In this document: positions 1 through 8,873 of the stretch, piece by piece | How positions within the stretch are numbered: position 1 is the first letter of the stretch | Layout: each line of letters opens with the position of its first letter | Assembly: GCA_002842145.1 (NCBI GenBank) | Contig: PHCF01000052.1 | Span: 1 to 45,774 of the forward strand | Source of the DNA: Betaproteobacteria bacterium HGW-Betaproteobacteria-6 | Lineage (GTDB): Bacteria; Pseudomonadota; Gammaproteobacteria; Burkholderiales; Rhodocyclaceae | DNA length: 45,774 nt | Direction of reading: 5' to 3' | Program-made: the position numbers and the translations under genes | Notes under the pieces: model-generated | Seen by the model: only the letters and a program-made list of their open reading frames with translations | Database searches by the model: none | Told to the model about the DNA's origin: nothing

Positions 1-57
1 TACATGATCGACTACATCCAGCGCCTGTTCGAGAGCATTCCGCAATTGATCGGCTGA
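1..57 (+). CDS. fliQ: FliQ, flagellar export gate protein (3' end only)
   Basis: Only the last 18 codons and the TGA stop are present. They read YMIDYIQRLFESIPQLIG, which matches the usual FliQ C-terminus. FliQ is a small two-helix membrane subunit of the FliPQR export gate of the flagellar type III secretion system. The next gene, fliR, starts one base after the stop, so the two are cotranscribed. The rest of the gene lies beyond the left edge. Identity rests on this short tail plus the position directly before fliR. Confidence 0.85.
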   Translation, partial: YMIDYIQRLFESIPQLIG

Positions 58-58
58 C

Positions 59-844
59 ATGCTCAGCATAACGACGGCACAACTCGATGCCTGGATTGTC
101 GCCTTCGCCTATCCGCTGACCCGGATTCTGGCCTTCATTGCCACCTCGCCGCTCTGGGGTTCGGCCGGCATCCCGCGTCGCACCCGCCTCATTCTCGGCA
201 TCGGCATCGCCATCGCCATCGTCCCGGCCCTGCCGCCAATGCCGACGGTTGCCCCCGGCTCTCTGGCCGGCCTCTGGATCATGGCGCAGCAGATGTTGAT
301 CGGCATCGGCATGGGCTTCGCGGCCCGAGTGGTCTTCGCCGCCGTCGACGTAGCCGGTGAATTCATCGGAGCGCAAATGGGGCTGGGCTTCGCCACCGCC
401 TATGACCCTTTGAGTTCCTCACAAACACCCGTCATCGGCGAATTCATTGGGCTCATCAGCTTCCTGCTATTTCTCTCGCTGAATGGCCATCTGATGTATG
501 TTGCGACGCTGGCGCAAAGCTTTTACGCCATACCGGTCGGCCCAACCCCCCTGGCCAGCGTCAGCTGGCTGAATATTGTCGAACTCGGATCAAAAATGTT
601 TTCGGTCGGCGTGCTGCTCTCGCTCCCCGTGGTTGTCGCGCTGATGATCACCAACATCGCACTGGCCGTCCTCACCCGGGCGGCCCCTCAATTGAATATT
701 TTCGCCCTGGGATTCCCGCTCACGATGATCGGCGGCTTTATCGCGCTGGCTATCAGCATGAATTACCTGGCCACCCCGTTGCAGGGACTCTACGAATATG
801 CGCTCAGCGCAATACTGGGGTTTGCCGTACCCGCCGCTCAGTAG
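59..844 (+). CDS. fliR: FliR, flagellar export gate protein
   Basis: FliR is a membrane subunit of the FliPQR gate through which rod, hook and filament proteins leave the cytoplasm. The 261-residue length is normal for the family. The protein is very hydrophobic with several membrane segments. It contains the family-typical stretches FIGAQMGLGFATAYDP (around residues 102-117) and ALGFPLTMIGGF (around 216-227). The ATG lies one base after the fliQ stop. The last 7 bases overlap the convergent lipoprotein gene on the other strand, and no intrinsic terminator is visible between them. Confidence 0.96.
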   Translation: MLSITTAQLDAWIVAFAYPLTRILAFIATSPLWGSAGIPRRTRLILGIGIAIAIVPALPPMPTVAPGSLAGLWIMAQQMLIGIGMGFAARVVFAAVDVAGEFIGAQMGLGFATAYDPLSSSQTPVIGEFIGLISFLLFLSLNGHLMYVATLAQSFYAIPVGPTPLASVSWLNIVELGSKMFSVGVLLSLPVVVALMITNIALAVLTRAAPQLNIFALGFPLTMIGGFIALAISMNYLATPLQGLYEYALSAILGFAVPAAQ

Positions 845-1296
845 CGCTCATTCAGTTTGTACGAATCGGCATCCTGACGCTGAACCAGGCGTATCGTCCC
901 CTCTGCCACGCGCCGGGCGCCAAGCGTCTGCGAGTCGATGCCTTCTGTGTATTCCAGTATCTGATAGCTGGCAAAGCCATTTTCGTACTGCAGTTGGCTG
1001 GCCCGCCGCTTCAGGATCTGGACCGACTCCCCGGCTCCGCCGGTATGGTAACGCTTCATCTTCATTGAAAACCGATAGACGTCCGGCGATAGCCTGGATT
1101 CCTCGATCTCCCAGTTCGGCGCCAGCGGATCGTAAACCAGATAAATCGCCGCACCGACCACGGCAACCGTCGCCAGAGACGACAGGCTGACCCCGGTTTT
1201 CGCCGTAAGCTGGATAGTCTCGTTCGGAATCAGGGGAGAAGTCCCGCAGCCAGCCAGCCAAACAACTGCGATCAGCGAGGCACCAAGCTTTTTCAT
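838..1296 (-). CDS. Uncharacterised lipoprotein, translationally coupled to flgL
   Basis: I do not recognise this 152-residue protein as a named family. The N-terminus is a lipoprotein signal: two lysines, a hydrophobic run and a WLAGC lipobox with the lipidated Cys at position 17. A second hydrophobic stretch follows at about residues 40-56. The remainder is a soluble, charged domain, presumably periplasmic. The ATG overlaps the flgL stop as ATGA, so it is almost certainly translated from the flg mRNA as its last gene. That suggests a role in the flagellar envelope structure, but the function is unknown. Its 3' end overlaps the end of fliR on the other strand by 7 bases. Confidence 0.85.
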   Translation of the reverse strand: MKKLGASLIAVVWLAGCGTSPLIPNETIQLTAKTGVSLSSLATVAVVGAAIYLVYDPLAPNWEIEESRLSPDVYRFSMKMKRYHTGGAGESVQILKRRASQLQYENGFASYQILEYTEGIDSQTLGARRVAEGTIRLVQRQDADSYKLNERY

Positions 1297-2513
1297 AGGT
1301 AATTGAAGAGGGACATCTGGCTGACTTGCTTGAAGGTGAGCTGAGCCGCCTCAAGGACCACTTTCTGATTCGCCATGTCGGAAACCGCCTTGGTGTAATC
1401 AAGATCCTGAAGTCTGCCAAGGTCTGTCTGATACTGTAGGTCGCGATCTGCGCCAGCAATGCTCAGATTCTCCAACTCAAGCCGCCGCGCCCCGACTGAA
1501 GTCTGCGCAGTGATCAGATGGAGATAAGCCTGGTCCAGATTCTGGCGAATCGAAGTTATCTGATTTTTGAACGCTGCCTGTGTCGCCGGTGTGCTGGTCA
1601 CGTTGGCGCTGAGCGCCTTGATCATGCTGTCGATGGTCGTGAAGAGATCCTGATTGCTTGCCGGCTGTACCGTAAAAGTGTCACCGGCAGCGGGGGTTCC
1701 GGAAATTTTTATCTTGATCTGCTGTGCCGCCGGGCCCAAGACGATATCCGATCCATCGGTGTAAGTCTGACCGGTCAGAGAGGGCGTGGCCGAGCCATTG
1801 AGATAGACGTCGTAAACACCGGGTGCGGTAAAGGCAAGCTGGTATGTGGTGTCGTCGTATCCTGAAATGACCGACGAAGTACCGATAACGCCCGTCCCGG
1901 TATTGCCGGCACCGGCTGAAAACTGAAACGATCCATTGCCTTGCGGAATACGCATGAATATATCGCTGCCCGACTCCGATACCCCCATCGTCCGCCCCGT
2001 CTCCACCTGCAACTGGCGGCGGCCGTCATCGCCGTGATAGCTCGTGGTACGGTTACCCGGCGAGCCCGTAACAGCGAAGGGAGTCGTCGCCCCCCTGAGC
2101 CCGGCAAAAATATGCTGCCCCAGTGCGTCGCTACCGTTCGCCAACCCCAGCAATTGGGCAAAATTCTCATTGACTTCAAAAGAGATTGCCTGACGCGACG
2201 TGTCACTGATATTCGGATTATCTGCTTCAGCCGCCCGGGCCATCACGTTTGAAATCAGATCGCTAACCGTCCTCAAGTTGCTTTCCAGTTCCGACAACTG
2301 ACTCGCCGCATTTCCCTGATTATCAAGAAACTGGGTATTCATTGACTGCCGCTGACTAATTTCCAGCGCTTGCGCGGCAGCAACCGGATCGTCGGACGGT
2401 GTGAGAATGCGGCGTCCGGTCGACATCTGGTTTTGCAGTTTGTACACATTGGTCTGCAACTGCAGCATGTTCTGCGTGGCGGTATCGAACATCATCGAGG
2501 TACTTATGCGCAT
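1293..2513 (-). CDS. flgL: FlgL, hook-filament junction protein (HAP3)
   Basis: FlgL forms the second junction layer between hook and filament. The 406-residue protein has a flagellin-like N-terminal helix (MRISTSMMFDTATQNMLQLQ, with the TGRRILTPSDDP motif around residues 32-43) and a C-terminal coiled region (LQDLDYTKAVSDMANQKVVLEAA) that packs into the filament core. It is longer than enterobacterial FlgL (about 317 residues), with the extra length in the variable central domain. AAGGA precedes the ATG. The gene lies 11 bases after flgK and its stop overlaps the lipoprotein start. Confidence 0.96.
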   Translation of the reverse strand: MRISTSMMFDTATQNMLQLQTNVYKLQNQMSTGRRILTPSDDPVAAAQALEISQRQSMNTQFLDNQGNAASQLSELESNLRTVSDLISNVMARAAEADNPNISDTSRQAISFEVNENFAQLLGLANGSDALGQHIFAGLRGATTPFAVTGSPGNRTTSYHGDDGRRQLQVETGRTMGVSESGSDIFMRIPQGNGSFQFSAGAGNTGTGVIGTSSVISGYDDTTYQLAFTAPGVYDVYLNGSATPSLTGQTYTDGSDIVLGPAAQQIKIKISGTPAAGDTFTVQPASNQDLFTTIDSMIKALSANVTSTPATQAAFKNQITSIRQNLDQAYLHLITAQTSVGARRLELENLSIAGADRDLQYQTDLGRLQDLDYTKAVSDMANQKVVLEAAQLTFKQVSQMSLFNYL

Positions 2514-2524
2514 GATGTCATTCC

Positions 2525-4555
2525 TTAATTGGTGATGGAGAGAAGCGTATCAAACAGCTTCGAAGCGATATCGAGCGACTTTGCCGATGCCTGGTAGGCC
2601 TGCTGATAGCGGATAAGGTTGGCCGCCTCCTCATCAAGATTAACGCCCGAAACTGCCGAACGCGCCAACTCATTCTGCTTGAGAAGCGCTTGTTGAGCCT
2701 CGCCACTGACCTTGATCTGGCGGGTTACCGAACCAACGCCACTGACCAGACTGGCATAACTCCCCTGATAGCTAGCCTTGCCACCCTCCATCGTATTTTG
2801 TGTCTGCAATGCTGCCAGCTTGACTGCGTTGCGACTATCAGAAACTCCCGAGAAATTTCTGTCGATGGTGAAGGTGTCGCCATTGGCCGGTGTCCCGGAA
2901 ACATCAACAGCAATTCCATTGTAGGTAATGCGGGTCAGTTCCGACCCCGCATTTGTACGATTGATCGGACTGGCGGCAATGGCTAACGTCGTTCCATCCG
3001 CATATGTCGCGGTGACCGTTCCCGAGGCAGGAAAACCGAAGGTAAATGCGTCACCGGCCTGACTATAAGAAAACACCTTAGGCACATTGGCCAAGGAGTA
3101 ACCCGTCGTGACAGTTCCCTGACTAACCGCCAAAGAACCCGTGTTTGCCAACCCCAATGTGGTGATGCTCGGTGCGGCGGCAGCGATCCGCTTCACATCA
3201 GCCGCCACCGACGGATTGACTTGAAAATTGCGTGCCGCATCCCGCGTTGGCTCGATGAGGTAATTGACGTTGGCTGTTGGCGCGGCGCCGTTGATGCTGA
3301 AGCCTTCGCCGGTAATCAGGCCATTCAATGTCGCAACCGCCCCAGCCCCGCTAAGCGTGCTCCACGTCTTTCCGTCTGTCTGGCGTGTCAGCGTCAGATT
3401 GGTTCCATCATCGAGCAAGAGATAGTCGCTGCCCGTCAAACTCGTCTGGAAATTTCCTGTTGCCGGATCACCGGTGGGTGCCAGAAAACTAGCCGTCACG
3501 ACGTTGGCCGTGGCGCTGCTAGCGAGCACTTTCGGCTGCGAAATTTCGAAGAAATCTGCCTGAAATCCCGCCGTCGCAGAAGTCTGGTTCAACCCTTCCA
3601 AATCCTGCCCCAGCGCGTGCTGGGCATTAAAGGTCAAAGCCAGCGAAGCGGCAATCTGCCCCAGCGTATTTGAGGCGTCGTCGAGCGAATTAGCACGGAA
3701 CTTCATCAGGCCACCGAGGGCTCCGCCTTCAATCAGCGACTCAGACAGCTCCTGAACTGCCCCGGATTGTCCGCGCAAGCCAACCACAATCCGTTCAGGA
3801 TCGGAGCTTGAGGTAATCGGAACCAGTTTGTTGACGACCGAGCCGACGACCAACTGCTGCCCATTGCCGACAAAAACATTGAAATTGCCAATCGAGTCTT
3901 CTACAGTCGTCACCCGCACATGCTTGTTCAGATCCGCAACCAGCTGATCGCGTAAATCGAGCAAATCGTTGGGTGGCTGGCTGGTAGCCGCTTCAGCACG
4001 CGTAATCTGGCCGTTAACCTCAGCCAGTTGCTGGGCATAGACATTGATCAGCTCGATTTCCCCGGCGATTTCGCCATTTACGCTATCGTACATCTCGCCC
4101 AGACGGCTTGACATTGCCGCGAAGCGACCGGCCAGAGCTTCGGCCGAGGACAGCATGCTTTGGCGGGCTGAAACGAGGGACGGGCTGGCAGCAACCTGCT
4201 GCACCCCGGTAAAGAAATCCTGCATGGCGGGAGCCAAGCCCGAACTCGGATCGCCCAGCATGTTGTCAATCTGGCTCAGCTTGGACAGCTGCGCAGCCGA
4301 TTCGGAAGCCGTAGCCTGAGCCGCAAAGGTTTGGGCTGTCAGATATTTATCGTAGGCGCGGCGAACTGTATCGACCGTGGTGCCGCTACCGAAGTAACCG
4401 GAGCCGGTCAGCCGGGGGATGCCGGCCGACTGCTGGATATACTGACGGCTGTAGCCTGGGGTATTGGCGTTGGCGATATTGTGCTGGGTCGCTTCAAGCC
4501 CCAGCTGTGCCGCATGGATCCCGGTGATCCCGATTGAAAGCATTCCACTGCTCAT
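2525..4555 (-). CDS. flgK: FlgK, hook-associated protein 1
   Basis: FlgK is the first hook-filament junction protein. The 676-residue protein begins with the conserved rod/hook-type N-terminus (IGITGIHAAQLGLEATQHNIANANTPGYSR in family terms) and ends with the matching C-terminal helix containing SGVNLDEEAANLIRYQQAYQ and ending DTLLSITN. It is larger than the 547-residue enterobacterial protein because of an expanded middle. AAAGGA sits before the ATG. It lies between flgJ and flgL in the normal order. Confidence 0.97.
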   Translation of the reverse strand: MSSGMLSIGITGIHAAQLGLEATQHNIANANTPGYSRQYIQQSAGIPRLTGSGYFGSGTTVDTVRRAYDKYLTAQTFAAQATASESAAQLSKLSQIDNMLGDPSSGLAPAMQDFFTGVQQVAASPSLVSARQSMLSSAEALAGRFAAMSSRLGEMYDSVNGEIAGEIELINVYAQQLAEVNGQITRAEAATSQPPNDLLDLRDQLVADLNKHVRVTTVEDSIGNFNVFVGNGQQLVVGSVVNKLVPITSSSDPERIVVGLRGQSGAVQELSESLIEGGALGGLMKFRANSLDDASNTLGQIAASLALTFNAQHALGQDLEGLNQTSATAGFQADFFEISQPKVLASSATANVVTASFLAPTGDPATGNFQTSLTGSDYLLLDDGTNLTLTRQTDGKTWSTLSGAGAVATLNGLITGEGFSINGAAPTANVNYLIEPTRDAARNFQVNPSVAADVKRIAAAAPSITTLGLANTGSLAVSQGTVTTGYSLANVPKVFSYSQAGDAFTFGFPASGTVTATYADGTTLAIAASPINRTNAGSELTRITYNGIAVDVSGTPANGDTFTIDRNFSGVSDSRNAVKLAALQTQNTMEGGKASYQGSYASLVSGVGSVTRQIKVSGEAQQALLKQNELARSAVSGVNLDEEAANLIRYQQAYQASAKSLDIASKLFDTLLSITN

Positions 4556-4615
4556 AGCAATTCCTTTACTCTACAGCCTCATTAACGGCCGGGAACCCAA
4601 AAAATTGAGTACGAA

Positions 4616-5572
4616 TCAACCGATAAGTGCCTGGCGCAGGGTCGGACCGTTGATGATGCGCGAGAGCTTGTCGGCGTACATCGGATCGGTGGCATAACCT
4701 GCCTGCTGTAAACGTCTAGCAAACTCTGCGCCATCCTGCGAGCCGATCACGTCGGTGTAACGCGGGCTATTGCGCAGCAAATTGGCGTAGTCGCGAAAGC
4801 CTTCTTCGTAGGAAGCATAGGCACGGAAACGTTCAACCGTCCGGATCGGCTGGCCATTGACATACTCGGTGGTAGTCGCCTCGACGGTATCGCCTGTCCA
4901 GTTCTTTCCGGCCTTGATACCAAACAGGTTGAAGCTGTTCGTCCCGTCTGCCTTGCGGATTTCACCCTGCCCCCAGCCACTCTCAAGCGCCGAATGGCCA
5001 ATCAGAAATACGGGTGGAATTCCGGTTGACCGTGAGGCTTCGACCGCATGCGGCCAGACGCGATTGACGAACTCGCGCGATGAGGCAGGAGGCTCCTGGC
5101 TTACCACCGTAGGCACGGACGCATTGGCGCCATACGATGCCGAGGTTGGCAAATTGCCCAGTACCGGTCGGTGCTGCAGATGACTGATATCGGAAACGGC
5201 AAGCGGCAAATCCTTGGCGGCAGCAGTTGCCGGTGCCAGCAAATCCGTCTGCCCTTTGGGGGAATCCAGATGCTGCCCCAATTGCTGTTCAATAAGGCGG
5301 GCAAACCCGATGCCACCACGGCTGGATGCCATGTTCTGCGCCATTTGCTGATCCAGCATGCCGGTGTAGAAACGTGACTGGTCGCTGTTGAGCAGCCCGT
5401 CCTGCGGCGTCGCGTCGCGCATGCTCTTCATGACCATCTGCAGAAAAAGCGCCTCGAACTGCTGGGCAGCGGCTTTCAGGCCTTGTTTTGGGTCTTTTTG
5501 AAACTGGGCACGGATGTCCTGCGAGCCCTGAACATCGAAGGCCGCGCGGTTCGGCGTATCCTGAATTTTCAT
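4616..5572 (-). CDS. flgJ: FlgJ, rod cap and peptidoglycan hydrolase
   Basis: FlgJ caps the growing rod and opens the cell wall for it. The 318-residue protein has both expected parts. The N-terminal rod-cap region is at about residues 20-105 (AAQQFEALFLQMVMKSMRDA). After a linker comes a C-terminal glucosaminidase domain at about residues 165-315. That domain shows GHSALESGWGQ with the probable catalytic Glu, then FNLFGIKAG and YASYEEGFRDYANLL. The dual-domain form is typical of beta- and gammaproteobacteria. It follows flgI by 15 bases. Confidence 0.96.
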   Translation of the reverse strand: MKIQDTPNRAAFDVQGSQDIRAQFQKDPKQGLKAAAQQFEALFLQMVMKSMRDATPQDGLLNSDQSRFYTGMLDQQMAQNMASSRGGIGFARLIEQQLGQHLDSPKGQTDLLAPATAAAKDLPLAVSDISHLQHRPVLGNLPTSASYGANASVPTVVSQEPPASSREFVNRVWPHAVEASRSTGIPPVFLIGHSALESGWGQGEIRKADGTNSFNLFGIKAGKNWTGDTVEATTTEYVNGQPIRTVERFRAYASYEEGFRDYANLLRNSPRYTDVIGSQDGAEFARRLQQAGYATDPMYADKLSRIINGPTLRQALIG

Positions 5573-5587
5573 TGGAATCTTCGGCGC

Positions 5588-6682
5588 TCAGATGACTTCA
5601 AGTTCTGCGCGCAACGCACCTGCGGCCTTCATGGCCTGGAGGATGGCCAGCAGATCGAGGGGATTGGCGCCCAGCGCATTGAGCGCCCTGACCACGTCGG
5701 CCAGATTGGCCCCGGCCTTGACGTTCATCAGACTGCCATTGCCTTGGGAAACCTGGATATCCGCCTGCTTTCCTGTTGCAGGATTCGCAGCATCGACGAC
5801 AACCGAGAGGCTGCCATGCGCCACGGCGCAGGGATCAAGCGTGACCTTTTGGTTCATGACGACCGAACCGGTCCGCGGGTTGATGACGACCAGTGCGGTC
5901 CCGACCACAGACTTGACTTCCAGGCTCTCCAGCCGACCGAGGAAGGCTACCCGCGCATCCATTTCATCCGGCGCACGCACGGCAATCCGACGGCCATCGA
6001 CGGCGCGTGCCGTCCCCGGCTCGGTTGCCCGGTTGATCGCCTCGACCACGTTGAGGGCAGTCCCGAAGTCGGTGCTATCCAGTTCGTAGTAAATAAAGCC
6101 ACCCTGGCCGACGGCCGTCGGCACGTCGCGCTCGATTGTCGCCCCGGCCGGGACTCTGCCCGCCGAAAGATGGTTGACAGCGATCTTGGACCCGCCTGAC
6201 GAGGCACCAACGCCACCGACCAGAATATTGCCCTGGGCGATGGCATAAATCTGCCCGTCGCCGCCTTTCAACTGGGTCATGAGCAGCGTGCCGCCGCGCA
6301 GGCTTTTGGCGTTACCCATCGACGACACGGTAATGTCAATTGTCTGACCCGGCTTTGAAAACGGCGGCATGACGGCAGTCACCATGACGGCTGCGACGTT
6401 CTTCAACTGGAGTTTCGTCGCCTGCTCGGTCGTCAAATTGATGCCGAGTTGCGACAACATGTTGCCCATGGCCTGTGTCGTGAATGGCGTCTGCGTCGTC
6501 TGGTCACCGGTATTGTCTAGACCGACCACCAGGCCATAGCCAATCAACTGGTTGTTGCGCACCCCTTGAATCGAGGCAATGTCCTTGAGACGTTCTGCAA
6601 AAGCCGGCTGGCCGCAAAGCGGCAGAAGGCAAGCGGCCAAGATTGCCGCCTGCCGGAACCAATTGCCGCGAAATGTCTTCAT
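5588..6682 (-). CDS. flgI: FlgI, flagellar P-ring protein
   Basis: FlgI polymerises in the peptidoglycan layer as the P ring around the distal rod. It has a Sec signal peptide with likely cleavage after QPAFA (residue 29). The mature protein starts ERLKDIASIQGVRNNQLIGYGLV, the family hallmark. The 364-residue length is standard. The C-terminus NALGANPLDLLAILQAMKAAGALRAELEVI is also characteristic. It sits between flgH and flgJ, as usual. Confidence 0.98.
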   Translation of the reverse strand: MKTFRGNWFRQAAILAACLLPLCGQPAFAERLKDIASIQGVRNNQLIGYGLVVGLDNTGDQTTQTPFTTQAMGNMLSQLGINLTTEQATKLQLKNVAAVMVTAVMPPFSKPGQTIDITVSSMGNAKSLRGGTLLMTQLKGGDGQIYAIAQGNILVGGVGASSGGSKIAVNHLSAGRVPAGATIERDVPTAVGQGGFIYYELDSTDFGTALNVVEAINRATEPGTARAVDGRRIAVRAPDEMDARVAFLGRLESLEVKSVVGTALVVINPRTGSVVMNQKVTLDPCAVAHGSLSVVVDAANPATGKQADIQVSQGNGSLMNVKAGANLADVVRALNALGANPLDLLAILQAMKAAGALRAELEVI

Positions 6683-6706
6683 GTTCGGTCTCCGCCTGGA
6701 TATTCC

Positions 6707-7363
6707 CTAGAATGGCAGAACATTAAGGAAGAATCGTGCCATCCAGCCCATGACTTGGCCTTCGCTGATCTGGCCGGCCGATTTGTACTCGATGCGGGCA
6801 TCGGCCACCTTGGAAGACTCGACCGTATTGGAGAAATCGACAAAGCTCGGATTGATCACACCGGAAATGCGGATGAACTCCTGCTCCTCGCCAATCGCCA
6901 GTTGCTTTTCACCGGAAACCAGCAAGTTGCCGTTCGGCATGACGTCGATGACCGTGACTGTGATATTGCCGTTAAAAACGTTGTTATTGGCCGCCGACCC
7001 CTTGCCGCTGAACGCGGTCGAGCTGGTCGCCCCCAAATTGAGGCCGAGCAAACCTTTGCCAGGCAAGCCCGAAAGAGTACTGACCGAGGCCTTTTGCGAA
7101 TTTGATTTATCCAGCTTGTTGGCGTTGGCGGCAGACGCCGTCGTACTTTCAGAAATCTTGATCGTGATCGTATCGCCGACGTAACGTGCCCGGCGGTCCT
7201 CGAACAGTGGGCGGCTGTAGCCGGCCTGATAGATCGCACCGTTGCCGCTGACCGGCTCAAGGCGCGCCACGGGGCGGGCCGACATCGGCTGATGCACATT
7301 GGTCGGCGGTGTTGTCGCACAAGCACTCGTCAACACCACTGCCAGCAAGGCCAGACGTTTCAT
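6707..7363 (-). CDS. flgH: FlgH, flagellar L-ring lipoprotein
   Basis: FlgH forms the outer-membrane L ring. The 218-residue protein starts with a lipoprotein signal (LTSAC, lipid-attached Cys at residue 15). It contains the family stretches GDTITIKISEST (around 63-74), LPNGNLLVSGEKQ-like VMPNGNLLVSGEKQ and ISGVINP. It ends QVMGWMARFFLNVLPF, as L-ring proteins do. It follows the flgF-flgG fusion by 9 bases. Confidence 0.97.
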   Translation of the reverse strand: MKRLALLAVVLTSACATTPPTNVHQPMSARPVARLEPVSGNGAIYQAGYSRPLFEDRRARYVGDTITIKISESTTASAANANKLDKSNSQKASVSTLSGLPGKGLLGLNLGATSSTAFSGKGSAANNNVFNGNITVTVIDVMPNGNLLVSGEKQLAIGEEQEFIRISGVINPSFVDFSNTVESSKVADARIEYKSAGQISEGQVMGWMARFFLNVLPF

Positions 7364-7372
7364 GATTTCACC

Positions 7373-8842
7373 TCACAACTGGGTCAGGCGCCCGAGCATC
7401 GCATCGGAGGTTGAAACCACCTTCGAATTCAATTCGTAGGCGCGCTGGGTCTGAATCATCGTGACAAGCTCCTCGGCCACATTGACATTGGAGGTTTCAA
7501 CATAGCCTTGATTGGTCACCCCGGCGCCATTGGTTCCCGGCGTATTGGGCGTCGGCGTTCCGCTCGCTGCCGTTTCCAGGAAAAGATTTTGGCCGATCGC
7601 CTGCAGACCGCCGTTGTTGACGAATGTTGCCAGCTGGATCGAGCCGATCTGCGTGGCAGCCGCCGTTCCGGCCTGCGTCACGGTCACGGTACCATCGGTA
7701 CCGATCGACACCGAAAGTGCATTGGCGGGAATCGTGATGTTGGGCTGCACCGGGTAACCGTCGGCAGTCACGATCTGCCCCTGATTGTCCCTCTGGAACG
7801 AGCCATCTCGCGTGTAGCCAGTCGTGCCGTCCGGCAGCAGTATCTGGAAAAATCCCTCGCCCTGGACGGCGACATCAAGTGTGTTGTCGGTTTTCTGGAG
7901 ATTGCCCTGGGTGTACAGGCGAGCCGTCGCCACCGGACGAGCCCCGGCCCCTAGCTGCAGTCCGGTCGGAATCTGCGACTGCTGCGAGGACTGAGCGCCA
8001 GGCTGACGCAGGTTTTGGTAAAGCAGATCCTCGAAAACCGCACGGGAACGCTTGTAACCGTTCGTTCCGACATTGGCCAGATTGTTGGCGATGACGTCGA
8101 GCTGGGTTTGCTGGGCATCGAGGCCGGTTCGGGCTATCCACAGGTCGGCGGTTTGCAGCATCTTGATCTGCATCTCGAACTGACGAGAGAGACTGATCAA
8201 ATTGACCATGGCATCGGTCACGTTGACATTGCTCCCCTCCAGAGAACCCGGAGCGACGCGAACCGTTGCGTCAACTTCCGCAGGCTGTCCGCTGCGCAGG
8301 CGAAAAAGGCCATCGGCGCCGCGCACGAGATCGGCCTCAGGGGGATTCACCAGCTTCAGGCGCCCGATCGCGTTGGCGTTGTTTGGCGTGCCAAAGGCGG
8401 GAATGACTGAAATCGTCCCATCCTGCGCTATTTCAATATTGTTGTCGGGCGGCACGTTGATCGGCCCACCATCGCCGACCACGGGATAGCCGCTCTTGGT
8501 CTGCAGCAGCCCCGTCACATCGACATCCAGCGCCCCGGCGCGCGTGTAGGCCTCACTGCCATCCGGCAACTGCACGGCCAGCCAGCCACGCCCCTGAACC
8601 GAAACATCAAGGTTGCGACCGGTAAACATCACCGGGCCTTCGCTGAGCACGTCGCTGACCGAGGCGTCGACCACGAAGGCTCGGGTCGGCATGGCATCGC
8701 TCAGGATCGGTACCGCCCGGAAGCGGTGTTCCTGCGCCTTGAAGCCGACGGTGCTGGCGTTGGCGAGGTTGTTGGCTGTACCGGCCTGCTGCATGAAGAC
8801 ATGCTTGGCACCGGTCATGGCGGTATAAATCAGGCGATCCAC
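7373..8842 (-). CDS. FlgF-FlgG fusion, proximal and distal rod proteins in one frame
   Basis: This single 489-residue frame occupies the place where separate flgF and flgG genes are expected. Residues 1-233 are FlgF: the start [14 protein letters not shown], then [13 protein letters not shown] and the C-terminal helix [24 protein letters not shown]. Residues 234-489 are Flg[21 protein letters not shown], then [24 protein letters not shown] and the end MLGRLTQL. The normal FlgF tail (about 15 residues), its stop, any spacer and the first few FlgG residues (M-x-x-S) are absent at the join (8141-8146). The start is GTG with a weak GAG ahead. An internal ATG at codon 228 (8159-8161) would give a 262-residue FlgG, close to the usual 260. 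FlgF and FlgG normally assemble in about five and about 24 copies, so an obligate 1:1 fusion would be unexpected. Confidence 0.93.
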   Translation of the reverse strand: MDRLIYTAMTGAKHVFMQQAGTANNLANASTVGFKAQEHRFRAVPILSDAMPTRAFVVDASVSDVLSEGPVMFTGRNLDVSVQGRGWLAVQLPDGSEAYTRAGALDVDVTGLLQTKSGYPVVGDGGPINVPPDNNIEIAQDGTISVIPAFGTPNNANAIGRLKLVNPPEADLVRGADGLFRLRSGQPAEVDATVRVAPGSLEGSNVNVTDAMVNLISLSRQFEMQIKMLQTADLWIARTGLDAQQTQLDVIANNLANVGTNGYKRSRAVFEDLLYQNLRQPGAQSSQQSQIPTGLQLGAGARPVATARLYTQGNLQKTDNTLDVAVQGEGFFQILLPDGTTGYTRDGSFQRDNQGQIVTADGYPVQPNITIPANALSVSIGTDGTVTVTQAGTAAATQIGSIQLATFVNNGGLQAIGQNLFLETAASGTPTPNTPGTNGAGVTNQGYVETSNVNVAEELVTMIQTQRAYELNSKVVSTSDAMLGRLTQL

Positions 8843-8873
8843 GGTCGACTCGGAAAAAGATCAAAAATCGAAA

